Source: Variovorax boronicumulans (GTDB lineage: Bacteria; Pseudomonadota; Gammaproteobacteria; Burkholderiales; Burkholderiaceae_C). From it: DNA of 64,000 nt. The stretch is from NCBI RefSeq assembly GCF_030812215.1, contig NZ_JAUSSG010000001.1:372001-436000 (forward strand), written 5' to 3'. Both the position numbers and the translations under genes were made by a program. Within the stretch, counting starts at the first letter, position 1, and the number at the start of each line of letters is the position of its first letter. Of this stretch, positions 10,585 through 19,951 are shown piece after piece. A model generated the notes under the pieces. The model worked only from the letters and a program-made list of their open reading frames with translations, ran no database searches and was not told where the DNA came from.

Positions 10585-13458
10585 CTACGCCACCACGGAT
10601 TCCGCCTCCGTGCTTTCCCGGCCATAGCCCGTTGTCGGCGCCGGGGTTCCCCCGGCCACGATGGCCACGGCGCAGTACTTGAATTCGGGAATCTTGCCGA
10701 ACGGATCCAGCGCCGCGTTCGTCAACAGGTTGGCGGCCGCCTCGTAGTAAGCGAATGGAATGAACACCGCGCCCGTCGGCGTGCCGTCATCGCGCCGCAC
10801 GCTCAGCGCGACCTCGCCACGACGAGACTTCACGGTGATCACGTCGCCCGCCTCGACGCCCAGCTTGCGCAGGTCGCCACCATTCATCGATGCGGTGGCA
10901 ATCGGTTCGATGGCATCGAGCACGCTGGCCCGCCGCGTCATGCTGCCGGTGTGCCAGTGCTCCAACTGGCGGCCAGTGATCAGGACGAAGGGAAATGCCG
11001 CGTCGGGCCGCTCATCGGCAGGAATGATGTCCGCCGGCACCAGCTTGACGCGACCGTCCTTCGTCGCGAACGTGTCGATGAACACGGTGGGCTGCCCCGG
11101 ATCGTCCTCGGACAGGCAGGGGTAGGTCACGCTCTGCTCGCGTTCGATGCGCTCCCATGTGACGCCTTCGATCACGGCATGCATCGCCTGGCGCATTTCC
11201 TCGTAGACCGCCGCGACGCCGCACTCGGGGCCTTCGTAGTTCCACGACAGGCCCAGGCGTTGCGCAATCTGCTGGATGATCCACAGGTCGGGCTTCGCAT
11301 CGCCGGGCGGGTTCAGCGCGCGACGGCCCATCTGGATCATGCGGTCCGTGTTGGTGACGGTCCCGGTCTTCTCCGGCCACGCGCTCGCCGGCAGCACGAC
11401 ATCGGCATACCAGGCGGTTTCGGTCATGAAGATGTCCTGGACGACCAGATGCTCGAGCGAGGTCAGCGCATGGCGCGCATGGTTCAGGTCCGGGTCGCTC
11501 ATCGCGGGGTTCTCGCCCATGATGTACATGCCGCGGATCTTGTGCGGATCGCTGTCCGGCGCAAGCGCCTTGTGCATGATCTCGACGACGGTGTAGCCGG
11601 GCTTGTCGTCCAGCGGCGCGCCCCAGAAATCTTCGAACCACGCATTCACGCCCGGATCGTCCACGCGCTGGTAGTTCGGCAGCATCATGGGGATCAGGCC
11701 GGCATCGCTGGCACCCTGCACGTTGTTCTGTCCGCGCAGCGGGTGCAATCCGCTGCCGGGCTTGCCGATCTGCCCGGTGACACTGACGAGTGCGATGAGG
11801 CAACGCGCGTTGTCGGTGCCGTGCACGTGCTGGCTGATGCCCATGCCCCAAAGGATCATCGAGCCCTTGCTCGTCGCGAACTCGCGCGCAACCTCGCGAA
11901 TCGTCTCGGCCGGAATGCCGCAGATCGGCGCCATCGCCTCCGCGGAATACCCCTGCACATTGGCCTTCAGCGCCTCGTAATTGCTTGCGCGACGGGTCAG
12001 GAAGTCGGCGTCGACCAGGCCTTCGTCGATCACGGTGTGGATCAGCGCGTTGAGCAGCGCCACGTCGGTGTCGGCGCGGAACTGCAGCGTGCGCCAGGCA
12101 TGCCGGCCGATGTCCGTCACCCGCGGATCGGCGAGCACGATCTTCGTGCCGCGCTTCGCAGCGTTCTTCATCCACGTCGCGGCGACCGGATGATTGGCCG
12201 TCGGGTTCGATCCGATCACCAGGATCAGCCCGGCGTGCTCGACGTCGCTGACCTGGTTGCTCACTGCGCCGGAGCCGACGCCTTCGAGCAGCGCGGCGAC
12301 GCTGGAAGCGTGGCACAGCCGCGTGCAGTGATCGACGTTGTTGCTGCCGAAGCCGGTGCGCACCAGCTTCTGGAACAGATAGGCCTCTTCGTTGCTGCCC
12401 TTGGCCGATCCGAAGCCGGCCAGGGCCTTGAGGCCATGCGTGTCGCGCAAGGACTTGAGCTTGCTGCCCGCCAGGTCGAGCGCCTCTTCCCAGGTTGCCT
12501 CGCGGAACACCTTGCTCCAGTCAGCCGGGTCGCCGATCGCATCGGGGTCCTTGGGCACGCCGGCCCTGCGAATCAGCGGCTTGGTCAGCCGTTGCGGATG
12601 GTGTGCGTAGTCGAAGCCGAAGCGGCCCTTGACGCACAGGCGGTTGTGGTTGGCCGGACCGTCGCGGCCGTCGACGCTGACGATGACTTCGTCCTTCACG
12701 TTGTAGGTCAGCAGGCAGCCGACGCCGCAGAACGGGCACACCGAGTCGACCTTGCGATCCACCTCCTGGGCGCCGATATGGCTTTTCGGCATCAGGGCAC
12801 CGGTCGGGCAGGCCTGCACGCATTCGCCGCAGGCCACGCAGGTGCTGTCGCCCATGCCGTCCTGCAGGTCGAACACGATCGCGCTGTCGTGGCCGCGGAA
12901 GGCGTAGCCGATCACGTCGTTGACCTGCTCCTCGCGGCACGCGCGCACGCAGCGGTTGCATTGGATGCAGGCATCGAGATTGACGGCCATGGCTGGATGC
13001 GACAGGTCGGGCGCGGGTTGCGTCCGGCTGATGGCCGCAAGCGCGGGGCGGACTTCGACGTCCATGCGGGAGGCCCATTCGCTCAGCTCGCCATGCTGCA
13101 GCGTCTCGTCGTTGCCGATCCACTTGTGCCCCTTCTGCGGCATGTCCGACAGCAGCATCTCGAGCACCATCTTCTGGCTCTTGAGGGCGCGCTCGCTTTT
13201 CGCTTGCACCTTCATGCCGGCGACGGGCGCACGGCAGCAACTGGGCGCCAGGGTGCGCTCGCCATCGATCTCGACCATGCAGGAGCGGCAATTGCCGTCC
13301 GCCCGGTAACCCGGCGTGTAGCAGAGCCGCGGAATCTGGACGCCGTGCCGATCCGCCACCTGCAGAATCGTTTCGCCCTCGTAGCCTTGGACCGGCTTGC
13401 CGTCGAGCTCGAACTCGACGACGGCGGGCGTCAGGAGGGTTCCTTCGCGTGCATTCAT
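10585..13458 (-). CDS. fdsA: NAD-dependent formate dehydrogenase, alpha (Mo/W) subunit
   Basis: Catalytic subunit (957 residues) of the soluble, NAD-linked formate dehydrogenase; it oxidises formate to CO2 and passes electrons through an Fe-S chain to FdsB. The N-terminal NuoG-like part has a [2Fe-2S] site (Cys46, 57, 60 and 74/75), then a ferredoxin-like pair CIQCNRCVRAC (164-174) and CVACGECVQAC (207-217). The proximal [4Fe-4S] is CPFCGVGC (241-248) plus Cys275. The molybdopterin domain follows, with Cys382 in the metal-ligand position (TRLCHASS), so the enzyme uses cysteine, not selenocysteine. The ATG lies immediately before the fdsGB stop codon, indicating tight operon coupling. Confidence 0.96.
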   Translation of the reverse strand: MNAREGTLLTPAVVEFELDGKPVQGYEGETILQVADRHGVQIPRLCYTPGYRADGNCRSCMVEIDGERTLAPSCCRAPVAGMKVQAKSERALKSQKMVLEMLLSDMPQKGHKWIGNDETLQHGELSEWASRMDVEVRPALAAISRTQPAPDLSHPAMAVNLDACIQCNRCVRACREEQVNDVIGYAFRGHDSAIVFDLQDGMGDSTCVACGECVQACPTGALMPKSHIGAQEVDRKVDSVCPFCGVGCLLTYNVKDEVIVSVDGRDGPANHNRLCVKGRFGFDYAHHPQRLTKPLIRRAGVPKDPDAIGDPADWSKVFREATWEEALDLAGSKLKSLRDTHGLKALAGFGSAKGSNEEAYLFQKLVRTGFGSNNVDHCTRLCHASSVAALLEGVGSGAVSNQVSDVEHAGLILVIGSNPTANHPVAATWMKNAAKRGTKIVLADPRVTDIGRHAWRTLQFRADTDVALLNALIHTVIDEGLVDADFLTRRASNYEALKANVQGYSAEAMAPICGIPAETIREVAREFATSKGSMILWGMGISQHVHGTDNARCLIALVSVTGQIGKPGSGLHPLRGQNNVQGASDAGLIPMMLPNYQRVDDPGVNAWFEDFWGAPLDDKPGYTVVEIMHKALAPDSDPHKIRGMYIMGENPAMSDPDLNHARHALTSLEHLVVQDIFMTETAWYADVVLPASAWPEKTGTVTNTDRMIQMGRRALNPPGDAKPDLWIIQQIAQRLGLSWNYEGPECGVAAVYEEMRQAMHAVIEGVTWERIEREQSVTYPCLSEDDPGQPTVFIDTFATKDGRVKLVPADIIPADERPDAAFPFVLITGRQLEHWHTGSMTRRASVLDAIEPIATASMNGGDLRKLGVEAGDVITVKSRRGEVALSVRRDDGTPTGAVFIPFAYYEAAANLLTNAALDPFGKIPEFKYCAVAIVAGGTPAPTTGYGRESTEAESVVA

Positions 13459-15246
13459 TCAAAGCACCTCGTGGGGGAAGTATTTCTGGACGCAGCGCAC
13501 CGGATTCGGCGCCGCCTGACCGAGGCCGCAAATCGACGCGTCGATCATCACCTGGTTCAGGTCCTCCAGCGTGGCATGGTCCCAATGGGGTTCCGCCATC
13601 AACCGGGCTGCCTTGCCGGTACCGACACGACACGGCGTGCACTGGCCGCAGCTCTCGTGCTCGAAGAAATGCATCATGTTCAGCGCGGCGTCGCGGGCCC
13701 GGTCCTGCTGGCTCAGCACGATGACGGCGGCCGAGCCGATGAAGCAGCCGTGCGGCTGCAGGGTGTCGAAGTCGAGCGGAATGTCGCTCATGCGGGCCGG
13801 CAGGATGCCGCCCGAGGCTCCGCCGGGCAGGTAGGCATACAGCTCGTGCCCCGGGAGCATCCCGCCGCAGAATTCGTCCACCAGTTCCTGCAGGGTGATG
13901 CCTGCCGGCGCCAGCTTGACGCCAGGCTCCCGCACCCGGCCGCTCACGCTGAACGATCGGAGGCCGTGGCGTCCGTTGCGGCCGAAATCGCTGAACCATG
14001 CCGCGCCGCGCTCGACGATGTCGCGCACCCAATAGAGGGTCTCGAAGTTGTGTTCGAGCGTCGGCCGGCCGAACAACCCGATCTGCGCGATGTAGGGCGG
14101 CCGCATGCGGGGCTCGCCCCGCTTGCCTTCGATGCTCTCGATCATCGCGGACTCCTCGCCGCAGATGTAGGCGCCCGCGCCACGCCGAAGCTCGATGCGC
14201 GGCAACGCGCAAGGCGGATTTGCCTGCAGCAGTGCGAGTTCGCGCTCGAGGATCGCGCGGCAGCCGTGGTACTCGTCGCGCAGATAGACATAGCACGCGT
14301 CGATGCCGACCACCGTGGCGGCAATCAGCAGCCCTTCGAGGAATCGATGGGGGTCGCGCTCCAGATAGGTTCGATCCTTGAACGTCCCGGGCTCGCCTTC
14401 GTCGATGTTGACGGCCATCAGGCGCGGAGCCATCTGCTGCCGCACGATGCTCCACTTGCGCCCCGCGGGGAAACCCGCACCGCCAAGGCCGCGCAAGCCG
14501 GAATCGGTCATTGTTTTCAGAACATCGTCTGCCGGCTTCGCGCCAGAGGCCACCGCGGCCGCGAGCCGATAGCCACCGCGCGCCCTGTATGCCTGATAGC
14601 CGACATAGGCAGGTGCCGTCTCATCTGGCGATGAGGTGATGGACGCCGGCCCTGCCGCTGCGGCATCAAATACCCCGTCGTCGGCAGGCAGCGCATGCGT
14701 CTTCGCATCCTGGTCGACTGCCGTCCTGACATTGGCTGTCGTGGCCCTGGCCACAGGGGCCTGGCCGACCACCGCCACCGGCGCCTGCTCGCAGCGCCCG
14801 ACACACGGCGCCGCGATCACCCGCACGTCGGCGCCGAGCAATGCCGGCAGGCGCTGCAGCAGGTCGCGGGCACCCGCCAGTTCGCAGGAGAGCCCGTCGC
14901 AGACGCGCACGGTCAGCGCGGCAGGCTGCTCGTCGCCCCGAAGCACTTCGAAGTGATGGTAGAAGGTCGCCACTTCGAAGACCTCGGCCATCGGGAGGTT
15001 CATTTCCCGAGCGAGCGCAACGAGATGCCGGTCGTGCAGGCATTGCCACTCGTCGTTCAGGCGGTGCAGGTTCTCGATCAGCAGATCCCTCCTGTGCGGC
15101 CCGGGCCCGAGCAACGCCTGGACCTCCTCGAGTGCCGCATGGTCGGGCTGGCGTCCCTTCAGCTTGCTCTTGCGGCGTATCTGCCCGCGAAGTTCGTCTA
15201 ACGTGGCTAGTCGCACCGGTTCAGGTGAGCGCATGGCTGTGGTCAT
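13459..15246 (-). CDS. NAD-dependent formate dehydrogenase, fused gamma-beta subunit
   Basis: Diaphorase part of the soluble formate dehydrogenase, 595 residues. The first about 150 residues are NuoE/FdsG-like with a thioredoxin-fold [2Fe-2S] site (VCDGLSCEL ... APCVGRCEQAP). The rest is NuoF/FdsB-like with FMN and NAD motifs (GLRGLGGAGFPAGRKW, NIDEGEPGTFKDR, GAGAYICGEESA) and a C-terminal [4Fe-4S] site in SCGQCTPCRVG. In many fds operons these are two genes; here one continuous frame joins them through an Ala/Asp-rich linker. The start is uncertain: the frame is open a further 41 codons upstream without family similarity, and neither MTTAM nor MRSPEP has a clear ribosome-binding site. It is first in the operon with fdsA and fdhD. 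Confidence 0.93.
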   Translation of the reverse strand: MTTAMRSPEPVRLATLDELRGQIRRKSKLKGRQPDHAALEEVQALLGPGPHRRDLLIENLHRLNDEWQCLHDRHLVALAREMNLPMAEVFEVATFYHHFEVLRGDEQPAALTVRVCDGLSCELAGARDLLQRLPALLGADVRVIAAPCVGRCEQAPVAVVGQAPVARATTANVRTAVDQDAKTHALPADDGVFDAAAAGPASITSSPDETAPAYVGYQAYRARGGYRLAAAVASGAKPADDVLKTMTDSGLRGLGGAGFPAGRKWSIVRQQMAPRLMAVNIDEGEPGTFKDRTYLERDPHRFLEGLLIAATVVGIDACYVYLRDEYHGCRAILERELALLQANPPCALPRIELRRGAGAYICGEESAMIESIEGKRGEPRMRPPYIAQIGLFGRPTLEHNFETLYWVRDIVERGAAWFSDFGRNGRHGLRSFSVSGRVREPGVKLAPAGITLQELVDEFCGGMLPGHELYAYLPGGASGGILPARMSDIPLDFDTLQPHGCFIGSAAVIVLSQQDRARDAALNMMHFFEHESCGQCTPCRVGTGKAARLMAEPHWDHATLEDLNQVMIDASICGLGQAAPNPVRCVQKYFPHEVL

Positions 15247-15711
15247 AGCATCGGCGAGGTGATCAGGCCTCGCAGCAGTGGGTGGGGCAAAGGAACGTTG
15301 GGACCAACATGACGCCGAAGGCGGCACATTCCGTGTGCCGGGGACGGACAACAAGTCCTGCTTGGCCACCCGGTTGAGTGGCGATGCTGATGGGTGCCCG
15401 AGGCCAGGTCATTGATCGTGGTCAACTTATTGCAGCACGGCGATCGGGCGATACCCGAAGCTCGCCGTGCAGCGGAGTGGCCTCGGCGTTTGCCATGCGA
15501 CTCCTTATTTGCGCGGCATGCTACCCCATGTATTCCTCTCGCGTATCGGCGAGGCGGCGGCCATGCTGCCCTCGCACGGGCGCGAAGGTGGTGCCGTGCG
15601 ATCGATCTGCCGCAGCCGGCGCACTCCCGCCGGGGCATGGCATTCACCGATGCGCTCTTCGAGGGCTGCGCCACGCGCATGACCATCCCGGCGAAACTGG
15701 ATATCAGCAGA
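15247..15711. promoter_or_regulatory. Divergent promoter region between two formate dehydrogenase operons
   Basis: 465 bases separating the minus-strand fds operon from the plus-strand FDH3 operon. Both strands carry long frames without ribosome-binding sites or recognisable families, so I treat them as non-coding. The region must hold both promoters; no specific regulator site (LysR, sigma-54 or FNR type) could be assigned by eye. Confidence 0.5.
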
Positions 15712-16335
15712 ATGTCTGCTGCGCCATCGACTATCGTTCGCCCCATGCCTTCCCCGGAAACTCCTGCGATCTCCGCCGCCGGCCGCCCGACACTCGACGT
15801 CGCGGTCGTCATGCGCCGCGAGCGGCTGCACGGCCCGTCCAGCCATTGGCAACCCTGGCGTTGGACGCTCGACAGCGTGGTGCCCGACGAGCCCGGGTTC
15901 GGAACCGAGCCGCGCTTGCTGCACGACGACGAAGGCGAGCAACGCTGGCTGCATCCGGGCTTCCAGGTCGAGTTGTTCCGCGACGAGGCCGAGGGCTACC
16001 ACCTCAACGCGACCACGCCGACGCCCTGCTGGTTCGTGCTCTGGCGAATGGACGAGGTGGCGACGCTCGGACCCGAGCCGATCCCGCGTCCGGTCGTCGT
16101 GACGCTCAGCTACTACGAGGCCGGGCGCTGGCTCGACGCGCAGGAGACTGTCGAACAAGTGCCGGCGCCTTCGGAGGTGATCGACTGGGTGCGCGTTTTC
16201 GTGGATGAGCACTACGTGATCGAACCGAAGCGCCGTCGTCGGCCCGAGAGTTTCCGGTCGCTGGTCGATCGCTTCGGCAACGCCGCGAGCGTGACCACCG
16301 AAAAGAAGCGCGGACGGGGAGCCGGGGATGTCTGA
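15712..16335 (+). CDS. DUF3305 domain protein (formate dehydrogenase cluster)
   Basis: 207-residue protein whose core, starting at LDVAVVMRRERLHGP and running through the WRWTLDSVV, WLHPGFQVELFRDEAEGYHL and PCWFVLWRMDEV segments, matches the DUF3305 family found beside FDH3-type formate dehydrogenases. The family's role is unproven and is thought to be assembly or maturation. No signal peptide is seen. The start is uncertain: ATG 15712 and ATG 15745 both precede the conserved core, neither has a strong ribosome-binding site, and the frame stays open further upstream. It overlaps the DUF3306 gene by 8 bases and heads the plus-strand operon. Confidence 0.75.
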   Translation: MSAAPSTIVRPMPSPETPAISAAGRPTLDVAVVMRRERLHGPSSHWQPWRWTLDSVVPDEPGFGTEPRLLHDDEGEQRWLHPGFQVELFRDEAEGYHLNATTPTPCWFVLWRMDEVATLGPEPIPRPVVVTLSYYEAGRWLDAQETVEQVPAPSEVIDWVRVFVDEHYVIEPKRRRRPESFRSLVDRFGNAASVTTEKKRGRGAGDV

Positions 16336-16963
16336 GGGTTTTCTCGGACGGTGGTCACGGCGCAAGCAAGAGGTGCGGGCGGCCGAGGCGGCCGTCGAGG
16401 CGAAGACCGTGCCCGAGCCGGTGCCTGCGCCGATGCAGGCGACCGAGCCCCCCCCTTTGCCGCAGGCTTTGCCCCCGCATGCCTCCCCTGCCTCCGAGAA
16501 CGAACCGGAGAAGGCGCCGCCACTGACACTCGTGGATGTGGAGGGGCTGGGCGTCGAATCGGACTACAAGCCCTTCCTGGCCAAAGAGGTGGCACCCGAG
16601 GTCAAGAACGCGGCCTTCCGCAAGCTCTTCTCCGATCCGCACTTCAATGTGATGGACGGTCTCGACACCTACGTCGACGACTATTCCAAGCCCACCCCGA
16701 TGCCCGACAGCGTGTTGCGCCAGATGGCGAGCGCCCGATTTCTGAAGCTCTTCGACGAGGAGCCCGAGAGCATTCCCCCTGAAACCCCCAAAGCCATGGG
16801 GACGCAGGACGTGGCACAGTCCACCGACCCTGGAGATCTTCCCAGCCCGCCGGTTGCCGATACGCAACCAGCCAGCCAAGAAAACGATGACCACCACGCT
16901 GATCTGCGACTGCAACCAGACGATGCCGCTCGAGCCGAAGACCCTCGGCGCGGCACTGGCTGA
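16328..16963 (+). CDS. DUF3306 domain protein (formate dehydrogenase cluster)
   Basis: 211-residue protein beginning MSEGFLGRWSRRKQEVRAAE, the typical DUF3306 N-terminus. After a Pro/Ala/Glu-rich low-complexity linker (about 25-65) comes the conserved KPFLAKEVAPEVKNAAFRKL segment and a FNVMDGLDTYVDDY motif. The C-terminal tail is disordered and overlaps the next gene's start by 77 bases. Always found with DUF3305 near FDH3 enzymes, it is presumed to help assemble the enzyme; no catalytic motif is visible. Confidence 0.78.
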   Translation: MSEGFLGRWSRRKQEVRAAEAAVEAKTVPEPVPAPMQATEPPPLPQALPPHASPASENEPEKAPPLTLVDVEGLGVESDYKPFLAKEVAPEVKNAAFRKLFSDPHFNVMDGLDTYVDDYSKPTPMPDSVLRQMASARFLKLFDEEPESIPPETPKAMGTQDVAQSTDPGDLPSPPVADTQPASQENDDHHADLRLQPDDAARAEDPRRGTG

Positions 16964-19001
16964 ATCTCTTCCCCTGCATTCGGCGCTCTGCCGCCGCGAA
17001 GCTGCTTCCTTTCAGCGCGCCATCCAGTCCGGCGACGAAGTGGTGGTCGCCTGCACCCAGGAAAAGCGACTGTTCGGCGAGCTCGCCACGCAGACGCCCG
17101 CTGCGACTTCGCCGATCCGCTTCGTCAACATCCGCGAGACAGGAGGATGGAGCCGCGACGCGAAGCGCGCGATGCCGAAGATCGCAGCGCTCCTGGCCGC
17201 GGCCAGCCTGCCCGAGCCCGAACCCGTCTCGACCGTGAGCTACAACAGCCAGGGCCGGCTGCTGATCATCGGGCCCCTCGACGAGGCCGAGCGCGCTGCG
17301 GCGCTGGTCGGCGACACGCTCGACGTGACCCTCATGGCGCAGGGTCCGGGCGCACTCGGCGGCACACAGGAGCGCCGCTGGCCGGTGATCGCGGGTCGCA
17401 TCGATTCGCTCGCAGGCTGGTTGGGCGCCTTCAAGCTCCGCTGGACGCGCGACAACGCGATCGACCTCGACCTGTGCACGCGCTGCAATGCGTGCATCGT
17501 CGCCTGCCCGGAACAGGCGATCGGCCTGGATTACCAGATCGACAACGCCCGCTGCACTTCGCACCGCGACTGCGAGCGCGCCTGCACCGTGGCCGGTGCG
17601 ATCAATTTCGCGCGCGAGCCTCAAGTGCTCGACGCGGCGTTCGACCTGGTGCTCGATCTTGGCGCCTCGCCGCGTATCGATTGGCACGCGCCACCCCAGG
17701 GCTACTTCCACCTGCCGGGCGGCGTCGCGCATGCCGAGGGCCTCCAGACGCTGTTGCGCTTGCGCGAACTGGTCGGGGAGTTCGAAAAGCCCAAGTTCTT
17801 CGACTACAAGCAGAGCCTCTGCGCGCACAGCCGGAACGAGGTGGTCGGCTGCAATGCGTGCGTCGAGGTGTGCTCGGCCCATGCCGTGACCAGCGACAGG
17901 CAGCGCCAGCGCATCGTGGTCAATCCGAACCTGTGCGTTGGCTGCGGCGCGTGCACCACGGTCTGCCCCACAGGCGCGCTGGGCTACACCTACCCTCGCG
18001 CGCCCGATCAGGGGCTCAAGCTGCGCAAGCTGCTCACCACCTATGCCGCAGCGGGCGGCCGGGATGCCGCGCTCCTTCTGCACAGCCAGGAAGGCGGCCA
18101 GGCGCTGGTCGAGCAGCTCGGGCGGCAGGCGCAACTGGGCAAGGCGCAAGGCGTGCCGGCCCGGGTCATTCCAGTGGGCCTCTTTCACGCGGCGAGCACC
18201 GGCATCGATCTGTGGCTCAGTGCGATCGCCTTCGGTGCTTCGCAGGTGGCCGTGCTTTGCACCCGCGAGGAAGCGCCGCAGTACCTGGCAGCGCTCAGGA
18301 AGCAGATGGAGATCGCACAGGCGTTGTTGCTGGGACTGGGTTACACCGGAACGCACTTCCGCGTGATCGAGACCGATTCGACGGCGGTGCTGGACGCCGC
18401 GCTGGCCGATTTGCGCACGACCACACAACGGGTCCCTGCAACCCCGGCACGTTTCGCAATCGGCGCCGTCAAGCGCGACAGGCTCGAGATGGCGCTCGAC
18501 CATTTGATGGATGTGGCGCCTGCCCTGCAGGCGCCTGCCGATGCGCCGCTGGCTTTCGAACTGCCGCGAGGCTCCCCCCTCGGTGCCATCGCGGTCGACA
18601 AGGAAAAATGCACGCTGTGCCTGGCCTGTGTCAGTGCCTGCCCGGCCGGCGCATTGCTGGACAGCCAGAGCGCGCCGCAGCTTCGCTTCATAGAGAAGAA
18701 CTGCGTTCAATGCGGCCTGTGCGAGACCACCTGCCCCGAGGATGCCGTTTCGCTCGTGCCACGTCTGCTGGCCTCGCCCGAACGCAAGCAGCAGGTGCTT
18801 CTCAACGAGGCAAAGCCCTGGGCATGCATCCGCTGCAGCAAGCCCTTCGGCACGCAGAAAGCGATCGAGGCCATGCTCGGCAAGCTGGCCGGCCATGCGA
18901 TGTTCCAGGGCGAAGCGCTGGAACGCCTCAAGATGTGCAGCGACTGCCGGGTCATCGACCTCTACAGTGCCTCCAACGAAGTGAAGATCGCCCCGCTATG
19001 A
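16887..19001 (+). CDS. Multi-cluster ferredoxin-like protein of the FDH3 operon
   Basis: 704-residue cytoplasmic iron-sulfur protein. At least five ferredoxin-type motifs are visible: CTRCNACIVACPEQA, CNACVEVCSAHA, CVGCGACTTVCPTGA, CTLCLACVSACPAGA and CVQCGLCETTCPED, plus an irregular CTSHRDCERAC. Near the C-terminus a further cysteine set, CIRCSKPFG ... MCSDCR, resembles a zinc or rubredoxin-like knuckle. There are no membrane helices. The start chosen is the ATG at 16887 (MTTTLICDCNQTM); it lies inside the preceding gene. Homologues travel with DUF3305/3306 and TorD-like genes. Electron transfer during assembly or with the enzyme is an inference. Confidence 0.82.
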   Translation: MTTTLICDCNQTMPLEPKTLGAALAESLPLHSALCRREAASFQRAIQSGDEVVVACTQEKRLFGELATQTPAATSPIRFVNIRETGGWSRDAKRAMPKIAALLAAASLPEPEPVSTVSYNSQGRLLIIGPLDEAERAAALVGDTLDVTLMAQGPGALGGTQERRWPVIAGRIDSLAGWLGAFKLRWTRDNAIDLDLCTRCNACIVACPEQAIGLDYQIDNARCTSHRDCERACTVAGAINFAREPQVLDAAFDLVLDLGASPRIDWHAPPQGYFHLPGGVAHAEGLQTLLRLRELVGEFEKPKFFDYKQSLCAHSRNEVVGCNACVEVCSAHAVTSDRQRQRIVVNPNLCVGCGACTTVCPTGALGYTYPRAPDQGLKLRKLLTTYAAAGGRDAALLLHSQEGGQALVEQLGRQAQLGKAQGVPARVIPVGLFHAASTGIDLWLSAIAFGASQVAVLCTREEAPQYLAALRKQMEIAQALLLGLGYTGTHFRVIETDSTAVLDAALADLRTTTQRVPATPARFAIGAVKRDRLEMALDHLMDVAPALQAPADAPLAFELPRGSPLGAIAVDKEKCTLCLACVSACPAGALLDSQSAPQLRFIEKNCVQCGLCETTCPEDAVSLVPRLLASPERKQQVLLNEAKPWACIRCSKPFGTQKAIEAMLGKLAGHAMFQGEALERLKMCSDCRVIDLYSASNEVKIAPL

Positions 19002-19615
19002 GCCAGCCTTTTCCTGCGTCCTCCGCACTCGACGAGGAGGTGGCCCGGGCCGAACTCTACGGCCTGCTTTCGCGCCTGTGGTACGCGGCACCCGATGCCG
19101 GGCTGCTGGAGGCTTTCCAGGTTGCGCCCACCGAGGCTCCGGCCACGGGCGCCTTTCTGGAGGAGCCGTGGCGCCAGCTGGTCGGCATCGCGCGCGACAC
19201 CAGCGTGGCCGCCGCGCACGACGAATACGACGCGCTCTTCGGCGGCATCGGCAAGCCCGATATCTTTCTTTTCGGCTCGCACTACCTGAGCGGCTTCCTC
19301 AACGACAAGCCACTCGTGCAACTGCGCCAAGACCTCGACCGGCTGGGTCTTGCGCGCACGGAGACCACCTACGAAACCGAGGACCACATCGCCTGCCTGT
19401 TCGAGGTGATGCGCTACCTCATCGCCGGCGAAGACGTGGAGGTCGCCAACCTTACACAACAACAGGCTATCTTCTCCAAGCACATCCAGCCCTTGCTGCC
19501 CGCGTTGTGCGACGCCGTCGCCCAGCATCCCAAGGCCCGGTTCTATGCGGCGCTCGCGGTCTTCACGCGCGCATTCGGCGAGGTCGAGGCGCAGGCTTTC
19601 GACATGCTGGCCTGA
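18998..19615 (+). CDS. TorD/DmsD-family molybdoenzyme chaperone
   Basis: 205-residue, all-helical protein of the TorD-like redox-enzyme chaperone family, which binds Tat signal peptides and holds the apo-catalytic subunit until the cofactor is inserted. Recognisable features are ARAELYGLLSRLWYAAPD at the N-terminus, the HDEYDALFGG and PDIFLFGSHYLSGF segments, and the late ETEDHIACLFEVMRYLI helix, typical of TorD/NarJ folds. ATGA overlap with the preceding Fe-S gene shows coupling. The likely client is the Tat-dependent FDH3 alpha subunit encoded two genes downstream. Confidence 0.88.
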   Translation: MSQPFPASSALDEEVARAELYGLLSRLWYAAPDAGLLEAFQVAPTEAPATGAFLEEPWRQLVGIARDTSVAAAHDEYDALFGGIGKPDIFLFGSHYLSGFLNDKPLVQLRQDLDRLGLARTETTYETEDHIACLFEVMRYLIAGEDVEVANLTQQQAIFSKHIQPLLPALCDAVAQHPKARFYAALAVFTRAFGEVEAQAFDMLA

Positions 19616-19717
19616 GGAAAGGGGAAATCGGGTTGCCCATGAAGTGATGCTGGTCTAGTATCCAAAAGCACACATCGGTTTCACATCGTGTCGAGCCTAG
19701 CCACTCCTGGAGTCAAG

Positions 19718-19942
19718 ATGCAGGACAGCCATAACGCCGGTCCCAAACCGGCCTCCCGTCGGGGATTCTTCCTCGGTGCCGCCACCGCTGGCGTCGCCGC
19801 AGCAGCCGTCACGGCGCTGCCTAAAGTTGTCGAGGCGCCCGTCGCCACCGCCGCTCCCTCCTTGCCGCCTGCGCCCGAAAACGGCGGCGGCTATTCCCTG
19901 AGCGAGCATGTCAAGCGCTACTACAAGACCGCTTCAGCCTGA
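19718..19942 (+). CDS. Formate dehydrogenase region Tat-signal peptide protein
   Basis: 74-residue protein with a twin-arginine motif SRRGFFLGAATAGVAAAAVT and a short tail ending HVKRYYKTASA. It belongs to the small Tat-target proteins always found just upstream of FDH3 alpha subunits; the function is unknown. TGGAGT lies 5-10 bases before ATG 19718, which is preferred over an in-frame GTG 30 bases earlier. The next gene starts 9 bases after the stop. Confidence 0.82.
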   Translation: MQDSHNAGPKPASRRGFFLGAATAGVAAAAVTALPKVVEAPVATAAPSLPPAPENGGGYSLSEHVKRYYKTASA

Positions 19943-19951
19943 GGAGTCCCC

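Noticed and set aside
10549-14634. 1361-codon open frame on the plus strand
   Set aside because: It lies wholly antisense to fdsA and the fdsGB gene. It is a by-product of high third-position GC; its product is His/Ala/Val-rich with no family motifs.
15394-15711. N-terminal extension of the DUF3305 protein
   Set aside because: The upstream codons give Arg/Ala-rich sequence without family similarity and there is no ribosome-binding site at the first ATG.
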